Positions 53,484 to 62,629 of a stretch of 64,000 bases of DNA are shown in pieces. This DNA comes from JABMOV01 sp964654545 (GTDB lineage Bacteria > Fidelibacterota > Marinisomatia > Marinisomatales > JABMOV01), in assembly GCA_964654545.1 (NCBI GenBank), contig CAZZIU010000015.1:5320-69319 (forward strand), read 5' to 3'. Within the stretch, counting starts at the first letter, position 1; every line of letters starts with the position of its first letter. Below the pieces are notes generated by a model. It was not told the DNA's origin and ran no database searches. It saw nothing but the letters and a program-made list of their open reading frames with translations. The translations under genes were made by a program, and so were the position numbers.

Positions 53484-53912
53484 TTATTTCAATTTCTGCT
53501 GAGCTTTAAGTAACAGAAGGTTTCCCTTCTTTCGATCCCCATCTTCCACGACAGTTGCTATTCTGATTGCTTCAATTAATGGAATTTTGTGATTATCAAA
53601 ATTGGAATATAGCGCATCAACCTGTCCGACGATAAAAGTAAGATCAGTTGGGTTTTCATTTGGGACATGTTCGTCTAAAATTTCATAATACCGTTCAATG
53701 TAGTACGGCGGAACCCAATTGGATTTTCCTTTGTATTGTTTTTCCAATTCAATTTGATGATGCCATTTGGCCCTGGATGTGGCAGTAAATACTCCACTTA
53801 CAAAAGCTGTCTTTTCACCATGTGTGAGTGATTCCCAATAATCAGAGGGTGTAGAATTTTCCTGATTATAACAAAGTGAGAATATGAGTGATAATACGAA
53901 AAACAAACGCAT
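53484..53912 (-). CDS. Small exported protein of unknown function
   Basis: This 142 aa protein has an N-terminal hydrophobic signal (LFFVLSLIFSLCYNQ). A mature part follows with WESLTHGEKTAFVSGVFTATSRA and LTFIVGQVDALYSNF, predicted alpha-helical. No family recognised. Its stop lies one base from the stop of the convergent lipoprotein gene and its start is three bases after nadE ends, so it is probably carried on the nadE transcript. Confidence 0.6.
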   Translation of the reverse strand: MRLFFVLSLIFSLCYNQENSTPSDYWESLTHGEKTAFVSGVFTATSRAKWHHQIELEKQYKGKSNWVPPYYIERYYEILDEHVPNENPTDLTFIVGQVDALYSNFDNHKIPLIEAIRIATVVEDGDRKKGNLLLLKAQQKLK

Positions 53913-53914
53913 AA

Positions 53915-55528
53915 TTATTTCCCCTGGTAATGATTTACAATTGGGATTCTTCGACCCAGCCCAAATGCTTTTTTGCTTACACGCAATCCCGGAGCAGCTT
54001 GGCGGCGTTTAAATTCATTTATTCGAATCCGTTTAGATAATTGACGAATCAGGTTCTCATCGTAACCATCGCGAACCAGATCTTCGGTAGATTCCTGATT
54101 CTCAATAAGTGCATCAACCAATGGACTCACAATTTCATAATCAAAAGGATCAACCTGGTTGTCTGTCAATTCTGCCGATGGTTGTTTTACGATGGTGTTT
54201 TTAGGGATTCTATCGTATCCAGCTGATTCATTTACCCAGCGCGCAACCCGGTAAACATCTTCTTTGGATAAATCGGAAATGACCGCGAGTCCGCCACTCA
54301 TGTCACCATAAAGGGTGCAATATCCCAATGCCAATTCAGTTTTATTCCCCGTAGACAGCACCATCCAACCAAATTTATTCGCAAGAGCCATGATCAGGTT
54401 TCCCCGTACACGGGCTTGAATATTTTCTTCGGCACTGTTAGGCTCAGTGTTCTCGAAATTACCTTTTAATGATCGACCATACTGATCTACAATGGGCTGT
54501 ATGGGTATGGTATCCAGTTCGAGGCCAAGATTAATCGCCAATTGGTGAGCATCTTCCAGTGAGTGGTCACTGGAATACTTTGAAGGCATTGCAACGACTT
54601 TTACGTTTTCTTTACCCAGTGCATCGGTTGCGATACAAGCAACCACCGCAGAATCGATTCCCCCGCTTACACTTACAATAGCTTTTTGGTGCCCGGTTTT
54701 ATTAAAATAATCATGAACACCAAGGCATAAAGCTCTATACAAACCTTCATTAAGATTACTTGTATCTTCTTTTATTACTTCTGATGCAGTATTTATATCA
54801 CATATTGCTAGATCTTCTTCAAATCCTTTTCCTACTGCCACCACTTCTTGATTACGGTTTAATATGATGGATTGCCCGTCAAATATAATTTCATCTTGTG
54901 CGCCGACCATATTGCAATAAATAAATGCTACCGGGTTATCCTTTATTCGTCTTTTTATCGTTGAAATTCTATCCTGCAGTCGGTTTTCATGAAACGGTGA
55001 AGCAGAAATATTTATGATACAATCTGCGCCCGATTTGATCAATTGCCTGGTAACCTTGTTGCTATAAGCATCATCCCAGAGATCTTCACAGATTTCTAAC
55101 CCGATCTTCAGGATTTTACCATCAATGTTGCACTTCCATAATCCGGCCTTGTTACCTGGCGTAAAATATCTTGCTTCGTCAAACACGTCATAGGTGGGAA
55201 GCAATTGTTTATCGTAGGTATAGTCAATTTTTCCATTCTGACAGACAGCCGCACTATTGAAAATACTTTCATGGTCTTGGCGGATATACCCTAGTATGAG
55301 TGGAACCGTTGTCTGGTTTGCTATCTGATTCAATCTGGCTGTGTTTTCTTCCAAAAATCCGGCTTCCCATACCAAATCCTGCGGTGGGTAACCACTGACT
55401 ATTAATTCCGGGAATACCACGACATCTACATTGTGAGAGATTGCCTTTTTGTAGTTAGACAGAATCAGGTCTTGGTTGTAATCGAAAGCTCCAACAATTG
55501 GATTAACCTGGCATAGAGCAACTTTCAT
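53915..55528 (-). CDS. nadE: Glutamine-dependent NAD+ synthetase
   Basis: NadE amidates nicotinate adenine dinucleotide to NAD+. The 537 aa protein has an N-terminal nitrilase-type glutaminase domain with Glu in VFPELIVSGYP, Lys in YDKQLLPTYDVFDE and Cys in GLEICEDLWDD. A C-terminal ATP-pyrophosphatase domain follows (IVSVSGGIDSAVVACIATD, GNLIMALANKFGWMVLSTGNKTE). All three catalytic residues are present. It lies two bases after acyP. Confidence 0.96.
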   Translation of the reverse strand: MKVALCQVNPIVGAFDYNQDLILSNYKKAISHNVDVVVFPELIVSGYPPQDLVWEAGFLEENTARLNQIANQTTVPLILGYIRQDHESIFNSAAVCQNGKIDYTYDKQLLPTYDVFDEARYFTPGNKAGLWKCNIDGKILKIGLEICEDLWDDAYSNKVTRQLIKSGADCIINISASPFHENRLQDRISTIKRRIKDNPVAFIYCNMVGAQDEIIFDGQSIILNRNQEVVAVGKGFEEDLAICDINTASEVIKEDTSNLNEGLYRALCLGVHDYFNKTGHQKAIVSVSGGIDSAVVACIATDALGKENVKVVAMPSKYSSDHSLEDAHQLAINLGLELDTIPIQPIVDQYGRSLKGNFENTEPNSAEENIQARVRGNLIMALANKFGWMVLSTGNKTELALGYCTLYGDMSGGLAVISDLSKEDVYRVARWVNESAGYDRIPKNTIVKQPSAELTDNQVDPFDYEIVSPLVDALIENQESTEDLVRDGYDENLIRQLSKRIRINEFKRRQAAPGLRVSKKAFGLGRRIPIVNHYQGK

Positions 55529-55530
55529 CG

Positions 55531-55809
55531 TCAGTGTTTCACCTCAAACCCAACAAAACTTTCGCTAGTTGTTGCATTCTTTACAACTACCTTTTCTACC
55601 TTACTTAATTCTGATCCACGTCTTAATTCACGTAAGAATAATCGCATGTTTTCTTCGCTGCCCTGCGCTTCGCAGTAGACACTTCCATCCGTCATATTTT
55701 TTACCCACCCGGATACGGAATAACGTTGTGCCTGGTTTTTAGTGAAAGCTCTGAACCAAACACCTTGGACACGTCCAAATACATGGATCACAGTTTTATT
55801 TATTTCCAT
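55531..55809 (-). CDS. acyP: Acylphosphatase
   Basis: This 92 aa enzyme hydrolyses carboxyl-phosphate mixed anhydrides. The active-site loop VFGRVQGVWFRAFTKNQA contains the phosphate-binding Arg, and GWVKNMTDGSVYCEAQG holds the catalytic Asn. The start at 55809 overlaps the LOG-like gene by 14 bases; longer open frame upstream is the end of that gene in another frame. Confidence 0.9.
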   Translation of the reverse strand: MEINKTVIHVFGRVQGVWFRAFTKNQAQRYSVSGWVKNMTDGSVYCEAQGSEENMRLFLRELRRGSELSKVEKVVVKNATTSESFVGFEVKH

Positions 55810-56260
55810 CGTAATGTGTTGTGATAATCGAATACAGTTGTTGGAGCGATGTGGCTTGCAGCATGCCATTGATTACCCAAGATTTATATCCAATAATGGG
55901 TTTATCTGACTGAAGCATATATGCAATTTCCGAGAGTGTTCCGTATTTACCACCAATTGCCAGTCCCACTTCACAATTGTAGGTTATTAGCGGATTTCGT
56001 CCAATCCCCAACTTGGTAGCAATTGGAATGGTTAAATAGTTATTCCCCTCGTTCCAATCGCCTTTTAGGATTCCGATAATTGTGCCACTATGTGCACTCA
56101 CGCCTTTGGCAATCGCTTCCATAATACCCTCTGCGCCACCGCAGAATACCAAATAATTGTGTTTTGCTAACCAGGCACCGATTTGGATCGTTTCTTCATA
56201 CAATCCGTCATTCACATCTCTTCCACCGAAAACGCCGATTCTTCCCTTAAATGTACTCAT
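55796..56260 (-). CDS. LOG-like (TIGR00725) nucleotide-binding protein
   Basis: This 154 aa Rossmann-like protein is of the LOG / lysine decarboxylase-like superfamily. IGVFGGRDVNDG opens the fold, VFCGGAEGIMEAIAKGV carries the phosphate-binding glycines, and GGKYGTLSEIAYML replaces the canonical PGGxGTxxE motif. True LOG enzymes release cytokinins; relatives without the full PGG motif have no proven activity. Its ATG overlaps the asnS stop (ATGA). Confidence 0.8.
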   Translation of the reverse strand: MSTFKGRIGVFGGRDVNDGLYEETIQIGAWLAKHNYLVFCGGAEGIMEAIAKGVSAHSGTIIGILKGDWNEGNNYLTIPIATKLGIGRNPLITYNCEVGLAIGGKYGTLSEIAYMLQSDKPIIGYKSWVINGMLQATSLQQLYSIITTHYDGNK

Positions 56261-57549
56261 GGCTCCAAGCGATAGATGGTACGTGGAAAAGGAATGCATT
56301 CACGGATATGTTGCGTGCCGCAAATCCAGGCTACTGTCCGTTCCAAACCAAGACCAAACCCGGAATGCGGAACAGAGCCATATTTGCGCAAATCCAGATA
56401 CCATTTGAACGGTTTCAAGGGCAAATCATGATGTTGAATTCGTTTGACCAATGTATCATGATCATCTTCACGCTGACCACCACCAATAATTTCTCCATAA
56501 CCTTCAGGTGCAATCATATCCACACCCATCGCCAGATCATTATTTTCCGGCGCTCGCTTCATGTAAAATGCTTTGATATCGGCAGGCCAGCGATGGATCA
56601 TGACCGGTCGATCAAATTTCTCTCCTATTGTGGTTTCATCGGCTGCACCCAGATCATTACCGTACTCAAAATCTGAACCCGCTTCTTTAAGAATTTGAGC
56701 AGCTTCATCGTAAGTAATTCTTGGAAACGGTAGTGTAACAGATTCCAACTTGCTTGTATCGCGCTCCAGATCTTCCAGCTCTCGTTTACAGGTAGAAAGA
56801 CAATGTTCAACAACATGGGCCACCAGTTTTTCAGCCCAATCCATATTCTCATCCAAATCGCAATAAGCCATTTCCGGTTCAAGCATCCAAAATTCGGTTA
56901 AATGGCGTCTTGTTTTTGATTTTTCAGCACGGAAAGTTGGACCAAAAACATATATTTTCCCCAAAGCCATGGCGCTCGCTTCACCGTAGAGTTGTCCACT
57001 CTGGGTTAAATAGGCAGTTCTATCAAAATAGTCTACTTCAAATAGATTGGTTGTTCCCTCTACAGCATTGGCAGTAAACATGGGTGAATCAACCAGCGTA
57101 AAACCATTGTTATCAAAAAAATCGCGTGCCGCTTTCACAACCTGATGCCTCACTCGTAAAATAGCATTTTGTTTTTTGGATCGGATCCATAAATGGCGAT
57201 TATCCATGAGAAATGCCGTACCATGCTCTTTTGGTGTGATGGGATATTCCTCTGCCAACTGTACCACAACGATATCTTTTACTGTCAATTCATAGCCGCC
57301 AACAGCGCGTGGTTCTTCACACACAATTCCCGTAACCTTAACGGAAGATTCCTGGGTAAGAGAGGATTCAAGATCAAAGGTGATTGGGTCTACTTCAGAT
57401 TTAACAACCACGCACTGCAACAATCCTGTCCCATCCCTAAAAATCAAAAACCAAATTTTTCCAATTGAGCGTTTGTTATACACCCATCCCCTGAGCGTTA
57501 CCTCTTGCCCCACGAATTCCCCAATATTCTCAATCGTCGTTTTGTTCAT
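56257..57549 (-). CDS. asnS: Asparaginyl-tRNA synthetase
   Basis: AsnRS charges tRNA-Asn directly. The 430 aa class IIb enzyme has an N-terminal OB fold (VTLRGWVYNKRSIGKIWFLIFRDGTG), motif 2 (FGPTFRAEKSKTRRHLTEFWMLEPE), the GGGQREDD segment and motif 3 (GFGLGLERTVAWICG). HLTEFWMLEPEMAY with GQLYGEASAMA favours AsnRS over AspRS. Confidence 0.95.
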   Translation of the reverse strand: MNKTTIENIGEFVGQEVTLRGWVYNKRSIGKIWFLIFRDGTGLLQCVVVKSEVDPITFDLESSLTQESSVKVTGIVCEEPRAVGGYELTVKDIVVVQLAEEYPITPKEHGTAFLMDNRHLWIRSKKQNAILRVRHQVVKAARDFFDNNGFTLVDSPMFTANAVEGTTNLFEVDYFDRTAYLTQSGQLYGEASAMALGKIYVFGPTFRAEKSKTRRHLTEFWMLEPEMAYCDLDENMDWAEKLVAHVVEHCLSTCKRELEDLERDTSKLESVTLPFPRITYDEAAQILKEAGSDFEYGNDLGAADETTIGEKFDRPVMIHRWPADIKAFYMKRAPENNDLAMGVDMIAPEGYGEIIGGGQREDDHDTLVKRIQHHDLPLKPFKWYLDLRKYGSVPHSGFGLGLERTVAWICGTQHIRECIPFPRTIYRLEP

Positions 57550-57570
57550 TCCTATCCTTTCACCATCAAT

Positions 57571-58131
57571 TTACCAGGATGCCACAATTTGGCTTATCAC
57601 ATCCTCGGCAATTTTTTCAACAGCAATCCGCGTTGCAAATTCCCGCGGTTCTCCTGACTCATCATCGTCTTCGCTATCTATTAAGCTATCCCCATCATTG
57701 TCGATGCCATCATTGCTAATATCTCCACTGAGACCGTAAGCACCCCAACCAGTATATGTCATTGTCAGCAAGGCCTTATCATTTTTTACATCGTACCATT
57801 CAAATTCCATCTTAATTGTTAACCGGTATTCGGTGACGGTCTCTTCCTGACTGAATGTATGCACTTTATCATCCACCGATAATATGGTCCCTCTGAGAAT
57901 GGAGTCTGAATCACCCTCTGATCTAATCTTTAAGATATTTTCTTCTAAAAATTTGGCCTGCAAGTTATCTGTTACTCGTTCGGCAATCCCATATTCTGCC
58001 GTTTGATTGGATACAATAGGAATCGCAATTGAATTAATATGGGGTGGGATGGATCCGGCCATGCTGTAATAACCACAGGAAATCGAAAGTACCAAAATGA
58101 TACCCAACGTGAATAATTTTCTAGCCATCAT
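57571..58131 (-). CDS. lptE: LptE-like LPS-assembly lipoprotein with acidic insert
   Basis: LptE plugs the LptD barrel for LPS export. The 186 aa lipoprotein has signal MARKLFTLGIILVLSISC (ATG at 58131 or 58128). SIAIPIVSNQTAEYGIAERVTDNLQ and EYRLTIKMEFEWYD match LptE core strands, and the C-terminus is EFATRIAVEKIAEDVISQIV. Between the core and the last helix lies an Asp-rich insert NDGIDNDGDSLIDSEDDDE, resembling Ca2+-binding DxDxDG loops. Position after a sigma-54 activator gene is conserved in FCB bacteria and supports the call. Confidence 0.82.
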   Translation of the reverse strand: MMARKLFTLGIILVLSISCGYYSMAGSIPPHINSIAIPIVSNQTAEYGIAERVTDNLQAKFLEENILKIRSEGDSDSILRGTILSVDDKVHTFSQEETVTEYRLTIKMEFEWYDVKNDKALLTMTYTGWGAYGLSGDISNDGIDNDGDSLIDSEDDDESGEPREFATRIAVEKIAEDVISQIVASW

Positions 58132-59174
58132 CCCGTTTGATTTTACGGTCAAGCCCAAAGTCATTTATTTTGCGATACAATGTTCTTTCCGACATACCCA
58201 GTGATCGTGCTGCCGCTCGACGGTTGTTGTTAAAATACTGTAATGTTCTCGTGATAGCTTCACGTTCTAATTCTTCCAATGTTAATTCGCCAATCGCATC
58301 ATTTCTTATAAATAAATGATCATCGCCGCCAATATCCACAGGGCCATTGTCTACCATCACTTTGCCTGGGATCGCTGCCAGGTCATGGTGCTGACCAGGA
58401 GCTACACCCGTTACCACGTTTTTAATGACATCCACATCTTGACGTAACAAAAATAATTGTCTAAGCATCAATTCTCGTTCCGCTTGCTCAGAGCTGGTAT
58501 TCACCACAACCGGTAGATGTGGATTTGGCTCAAAACGAGTGAATTTATCACCCAGTTTTTTCTGTACCATTTCCAGGGTAATGCGCTCACCCCTTTCCAT
58601 GACAAGAATGGATTCCACGAAATTTTTTAATTCACGAACATTTCCAGGCCACTCAAACTGTTTCATAAAGCGCAANNNNNNNNNNNNNNNNNNNNNNNNN
58701 NNNNNNNNNNNNNNNNNNNNNNNNNNNNNNNNNNNNNNNNNNNNNNNNNNNNNNNNNNNNNNNNNNNNNNNNNNNAAATTCACCGCTCTCCAAAACCCGT
58801 AGCAATTTTACCTGCGTTTCCAGTGGCGTCTCACCAATCTCATCAAGGAATATGGTTCCTTTGTTCGCCGTTTCAAAATATCCTTTTCGGTCATCGCTGG
58901 CACCAGTATATGATCCCTTTTTATGACCAAACAATTCGCTTTCGATGATCCCTTCCGGAATTGCACCGCAATTGACCGTCACTAGCGCTTCATTTGATCG
59001 TCGGCTAAAAGAGTGAATCGCTTTAGCAACTAAATCTTTTCCAGTACCAGATTCTCCGTTAATAAGTACCGAAATATCAACGGGAGCAACCTGTGCTACC
59101 ATTTCCAGTACCTGTTTTATGGCATCTGAATTACCAACAATTCCTGAGTTTTTTTGTATGCGATTAATATCCAT
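58121..59174 (-). CDS. Sigma-54 dependent transcriptional activator, interrupted by assembly gap
   Basis: This activator of RpoN promoters has no receiver domain; the AAA+ domain begins near residue 10 (IVGNSDAIKQVLEMV), with Walker A LINGESGTGKDLVAKAIH, sigma-54 contact loop GHKKGSYTGASD (GAFTGA variant) and Walker B GTIFLDEIGE. The right half resumes at QFEWPGNVRELKNFVE and ends in a Fis-type helix-turn-helix (NNNRRAAARSLGMSERTLYRKINDFGL). The two halves are in different frames because 100 N stand for a longer missing stretch of about 85 residues that would hold the sensor-1 and RLNV segments. Its 3' end overlaps lptE by 11 bases. Confidence 0.85.
58676..58775. other. Assembly gap of 100 N
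   Basis: Exactly 100 undetermined bases lie inside the sigma-54 activator gene. The family's usual length between the flanking motifs implies roughly 255-260 missing bases, so the gap size is a placeholder. Confidence 0.99.
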
Positions 59175-59198
59175 TCTTGTTCACAAATTAGGCATAAT

Positions 59199-60164
59199 TC
59201 AACGCCGATACACGTCCCACATGCTTGTGAGTATTGTATGTAAATCTGAATGTTGTGGCTGCCAGTTCAATAAGTCTGATGCCAGATTTGATGTGGCGAT
59301 TAATTCAGCCGGATCTCCGGGACGACGATCAACAATGGTATAGGGAATGGTTTTCCCTGAAACAATTTCTGCTTCTTTGATTACGTCAAGCACAGAATAT
59401 CCTTCGCCCGTGGCAAGATTTAGCGTCAGATTTTTATCAAATTTCATTAAATAATCCAACGCTTTTGTATGTGCTGTTGCCAGATCCGCTACATGAATAT
59501 AATCTCTTACGCCGGTACCATCAGGGGTATGGTAATCATTACCAAAGATGTCCAGCTTCTCTCGAATTCCCGACGCGACCTCCATAACAACAGGAAGAAG
59601 ATTTTGCGGGTCACGTTCTTTGCCTGTGATTCTTCCCTCTCTATCATATCCTGCTGCATTAAAGTACCGCAAGGCAGCAAATCGAATCCCTTGTAATTGG
59701 GAGAACCAGGCTAGATTACGCTCTATTGCAAGTTTGGTGTAGCCATAATAATTGATGGGGTTTAGTGGATGTTTTTCATCTACCGGAAGGTATTCGGGAT
59801 AGCCATAGACAGCCGCGGTTGAAGAAAAGACAACGTATTTAATTTTTGCGTACATTATTTCGTTCAGAAGGGATAGCGATCCATTGATATTGTTGTGGGC
59901 ATATTTCATGGGATTTGACATGGATTCACCAGCCGCTTTCCAGGCTGCAAAGTGGATTACAGCATCAAATCCCTGGCTCAATACATCCCTCAATAAATGG
60001 CTATTGTGTGTTGATCCCTCGATCAAAGTGGCGCGACGATCTATATTCTCAGTCAAACCCAGGGAAAGATCATCGAAGATGGAAACATCATGGCCTTGAT
60101 CGCAAAGTTCGATCACCGTATGAGACCCTATATATCCTGCTCCTCCAGAGACCAATATTTTCAT
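59199..60164 (-). CDS. galE: UDP-glucose 4-epimerase
   Basis: GalE interconverts UDP-glucose and UDP-galactose, supplying galactose for surface glycans. The 321 aa product has GGAGYIGSHTVIELCDQGHDV, VFSSTAAVYGYPEYLPV, the catalytic YYGYTKLAIE pair, and DPQNLLPVVMEVASG. The ATG overlaps the uvrB stop by four bases (ATGA). Confidence 0.95.
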   Translation of the reverse strand: MKILVSGGAGYIGSHTVIELCDQGHDVSIFDDLSLGLTENIDRRATLIEGSTHNSHLLRDVLSQGFDAVIHFAAWKAAGESMSNPMKYAHNNINGSLSLLNEIMYAKIKYVVFSSTAAVYGYPEYLPVDEKHPLNPINYYGYTKLAIERNLAWFSQLQGIRFAALRYFNAAGYDREGRITGKERDPQNLLPVVMEVASGIREKLDIFGNDYHTPDGTGVRDYIHVADLATAHTKALDYLMKFDKNLTLNLATGEGYSVLDVIKEAEIVSGKTIPYTIVDRRPGDPAELIATSNLASDLLNWQPQHSDLHTILTSMWDVYRR

Positions 60165-62167
60165 GATTTAAAAACGCCTTTCAATTCTGTTTCCAGCTTT
60201 TCAATTTCATCTCGTAATTGGGCAGCTTTTTCAAATTCTAACTTTTCAGCAGATTCTATCATTTCCTGTCTCATCATATCTAATGCCAACTGTTTATCCA
60301 TGGCCGAAAAATCGGATCCGCGGTAGGAAGACTTGTATTCTTGATCCTGCTCCACAAGTGAATCTGCCACAGCGGTGGAGTGCATTATATCATCGGTGGA
60401 CTTGTACACTGTTTTCGGTGTGATTCCATGTTTTTTATTGTAGTCCAATTGAATTTTCCGTCGACGCCTGGTTTCAGAAATAAGGTATTCCATTGCTTCA
60501 CTCACTGTATCCGCATACAGATAGACTTCACCGCCAATATTCCGAGCAGCACGACCAGCCACCTGCATCAAGGAACTTTTTGATCGTAAAAATCCCTGTT
60601 TGTCTGCATCCAGGACAGCAACCAGAGATACTTCCGGTAAATCCAAGCCCTCGCGCAACAGATTAATACCAACCAGGACATCAAATTCGCCCAGTCGTAA
60701 ATCTCGCAGAATCTTTACCCTTTCCACAGTCTCGATATCGGAGTGCAGATAACGCACCTGTAGATTCAGTCCATTAAGATATTCCGTTAAATCCTCGGCC
60801 ATCCGTTTTGTCAAGGTTGTCACCAGGGTTCGTTCTCCTTTTTCGGCACGGTATCGAATTTCACCAACCAGGTCGTCGATCTGACCAACGGTGGGACGCA
60901 CATCCACCTCGGGATCAATTAATCCGGTTGGACGAATCACCTGTTCCACCACCAATCCTTTTGACAATTCTAATTCTCGCCAGGCCGGTGTGGCAGATGC
61001 GTACATAATTTGATTCTGTAAACCCATGAATTCATCTGCCTTTAATGGACGATTGTCCAGGGCACTGGGCAATCGAAATCCAAATTCCACCAACGTCTCT
61101 TTCCGAGATCGGTCACCATTGTACATGCCTTGAATTTGCGGCAGCGTAACATGGGATTCGTCTATGATTGTTAAAAAATTGTCCGGGAAAAAATCTATCA
61201 AAGTATAGGGGCGCTCACCTGGTTTTCTACCGGCGAAATAGCGAGAATAATTTTCTATCCCCGAACAGTAGCCTACTTCCTGAATCATTTCCAAATCAAA
61301 ATTTGTGCGCTGTTCCAGCCGCTGTGCTTCCAATAATTTGCCCGCTTCTCTAAGTTCATTTAAGCGGTCATTTAACTCTTTCCTGATATTCACAATAATT
61401 TGCGCCGTCTGCTTTTGGTCGGCAACGAAATGCTTGGCAGGATAAATTACAATTTTATCCAGGTTTCTGAGTATTTCACCGGTAATGGGCTGAAAACTAA
61501 CAATATCTTCGATGGTTGAACCAAATAGTTCCATCCTAATGCATACTTCTTCATAGGCTGGAAAAATTTCAATAACATCGCCTCTGACGCGAAAATTTCC
61601 TCGTTCCAGCACTGAATCATTCCGTAAATAATGAATGTTGATTAATTTTTTAAGCAATGCTTTCCGATCAATAGATTGGCCTTTTTTCAAAGGAATGACC
61701 TGCTCTTTGTATTCACTGGGAGAACCAATCCCATATATGCATGACACTGAGCTCACAACAATTACATCTTCCCTTTCTATTAAAGAGCTGGTGGTTTTTA
61801 AGCGCAGTCGGTCTATCTCTTCATTGGCGGAAAAATCTTTTTCAATAAACGTATCGGTGACGGGCATATACGCTTCCGGCTGGTAGTAGTCATAATAGCT
61901 AATAAAATATTCAACCGCATTTTCAGGAAATAATTGTTTGAATTCACCGTATAGCTGGGCAGCTAGCGTTTTATTGTGGGAAATAATTAGGGTTGGACGC
62001 TTTACCTGCTCAATAACTTTCGCCATAGTGAATGTTTTACCTGAGCCGGTAACACCGAGTAAAATTTGATGTTTTACTTCCTGATTCAGGTTATTTACCA
62101 GGCTTTTAATTGCCTGGGGCTGGTCACCGTCCGGTGCGAAATCACTGTGAACTATAAAATCTGCCAT
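60161..62167 (-). CDS. uvrB: UvrABC system protein B
   Basis: UvrB is the damage-verifying helicase-like subunit of nucleotide excision repair. The 668 aa product has Walker A GVTGSGKTFTMAKV, the beta-hairpin region YYDYYQPEAYMPVTDTFIEKD, DESH in TIIDESHVTLPQIQGMY, helicase motifs VI (QVAGRAARNIGGEVYLYAD) and a C-terminal UVR domain (AMDKQLALDMMRQEMIESAE ... LEFEKAAQLRDEIEKLE). The ATG at 62167 was chosen over TTG 62176. It ends the core region; the sequence upstream of it is non-coding and then accessory. Confidence 0.97.
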   Translation of the reverse strand: MADFIVHSDFAPDGDQPQAIKSLVNNLNQEVKHQILLGVTGSGKTFTMAKVIEQVKRPTLIISHNKTLAAQLYGEFKQLFPENAVEYFISYYDYYQPEAYMPVTDTFIEKDFSANEEIDRLRLKTTSSLIEREDVIVVSSVSCIYGIGSPSEYKEQVIPLKKGQSIDRKALLKKLINIHYLRNDSVLERGNFRVRGDVIEIFPAYEEVCIRMELFGSTIEDIVSFQPITGEILRNLDKIVIYPAKHFVADQKQTAQIIVNIRKELNDRLNELREAGKLLEAQRLEQRTNFDLEMIQEVGYCSGIENYSRYFAGRKPGERPYTLIDFFPDNFLTIIDESHVTLPQIQGMYNGDRSRKETLVEFGFRLPSALDNRPLKADEFMGLQNQIMYASATPAWRELELSKGLVVEQVIRPTGLIDPEVDVRPTVGQIDDLVGEIRYRAEKGERTLVTTLTKRMAEDLTEYLNGLNLQVRYLHSDIETVERVKILRDLRLGEFDVLVGINLLREGLDLPEVSLVAVLDADKQGFLRSKSSLMQVAGRAARNIGGEVYLYADTVSEAMEYLISETRRRRKIQLDYNKKHGITPKTVYKSTDDIMHSTAVADSLVEQDQEYKSSYRGSDFSAMDKQLALDMMRQEMIESAEKLEFEKAAQLRDEIEKLETELKGVFKS

Positions 62168-62629
62168 ATTGTCCAAATTTACCGGACTTTTTCTTTACAA
62201 AGCAAAGAAGATAGTTAAAATATTTACCGGCAGATTGGCATATTTATATTGACCTTGTTCCTTATCGCTTACTATAAATAATAAAGGCTAAACGATCTAT
62301 TATCATTATTGCTGTAAAATAAACTATGTTTTTAAAAGTGAAATAATTTCTCTAATCGCTATTGTGAATAAAAAATTGTGGATCACATTTTTCTCCTCAT
62401 GCGGATGAGTAAATCTGCTCATACAAATCGTTAGCTTGTATATCGCTAAACGCGAATTTCATTTGTCCGCCTAATTAAAAAATTAACAGTTGCAAAGTTC
62501 ATTTTCACTAGTTTAAACATACTTAATTCAAAATCCTCATTTTCACGCTACCGGCCCATCACTGCCTGTCCCGAAGAATTTCGGGATCCGTGGTTAACCC
62601 GACTCTGGCGTGGCAGCGGGGGTTAGGCT
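62168..62629. other. Gene-free interval between uvrB and the cassette-like genes
   Basis: These 462 bases hold no convincing gene on either strand. The uvrB-proximal part is AT-rich, and includes GTTAGC (62431 region) with a nearby imperfect inverted copy, GCTAAACG. The distal part (62541-62628) is GC-richer and palindromic; it is described separately. Confidence 0.6.
62541..62628 (-). repeat. Palindrome-rich, attC-like sequence at the 3' end of the first cassette-like gene
   Basis: On the minus strand GCCTAAC (62628-62622) begins one base after the stop codon of the 242 aa gene; it matches the RYYYAAC core of integron attC sites. Two stems follow: TAACCC / GGGTTA (62595-62600 with 62620-62625) and TCCCGAA / TTCGGGA (62569-62575 with 62580-62586). 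The end carries the motif shared with 63480-63500. A clear GTTRRRY partner core was not found, so if this is an attC it is truncated or degenerate. Confidence 0.45.

Noticed and set aside
62541..62628. GC-richer hairpin block considered as an rRNA or tRNA fragment
   Set aside because: No tRNA arms or rRNA signature could be placed; the two stems and cassette-type cores explain it better.
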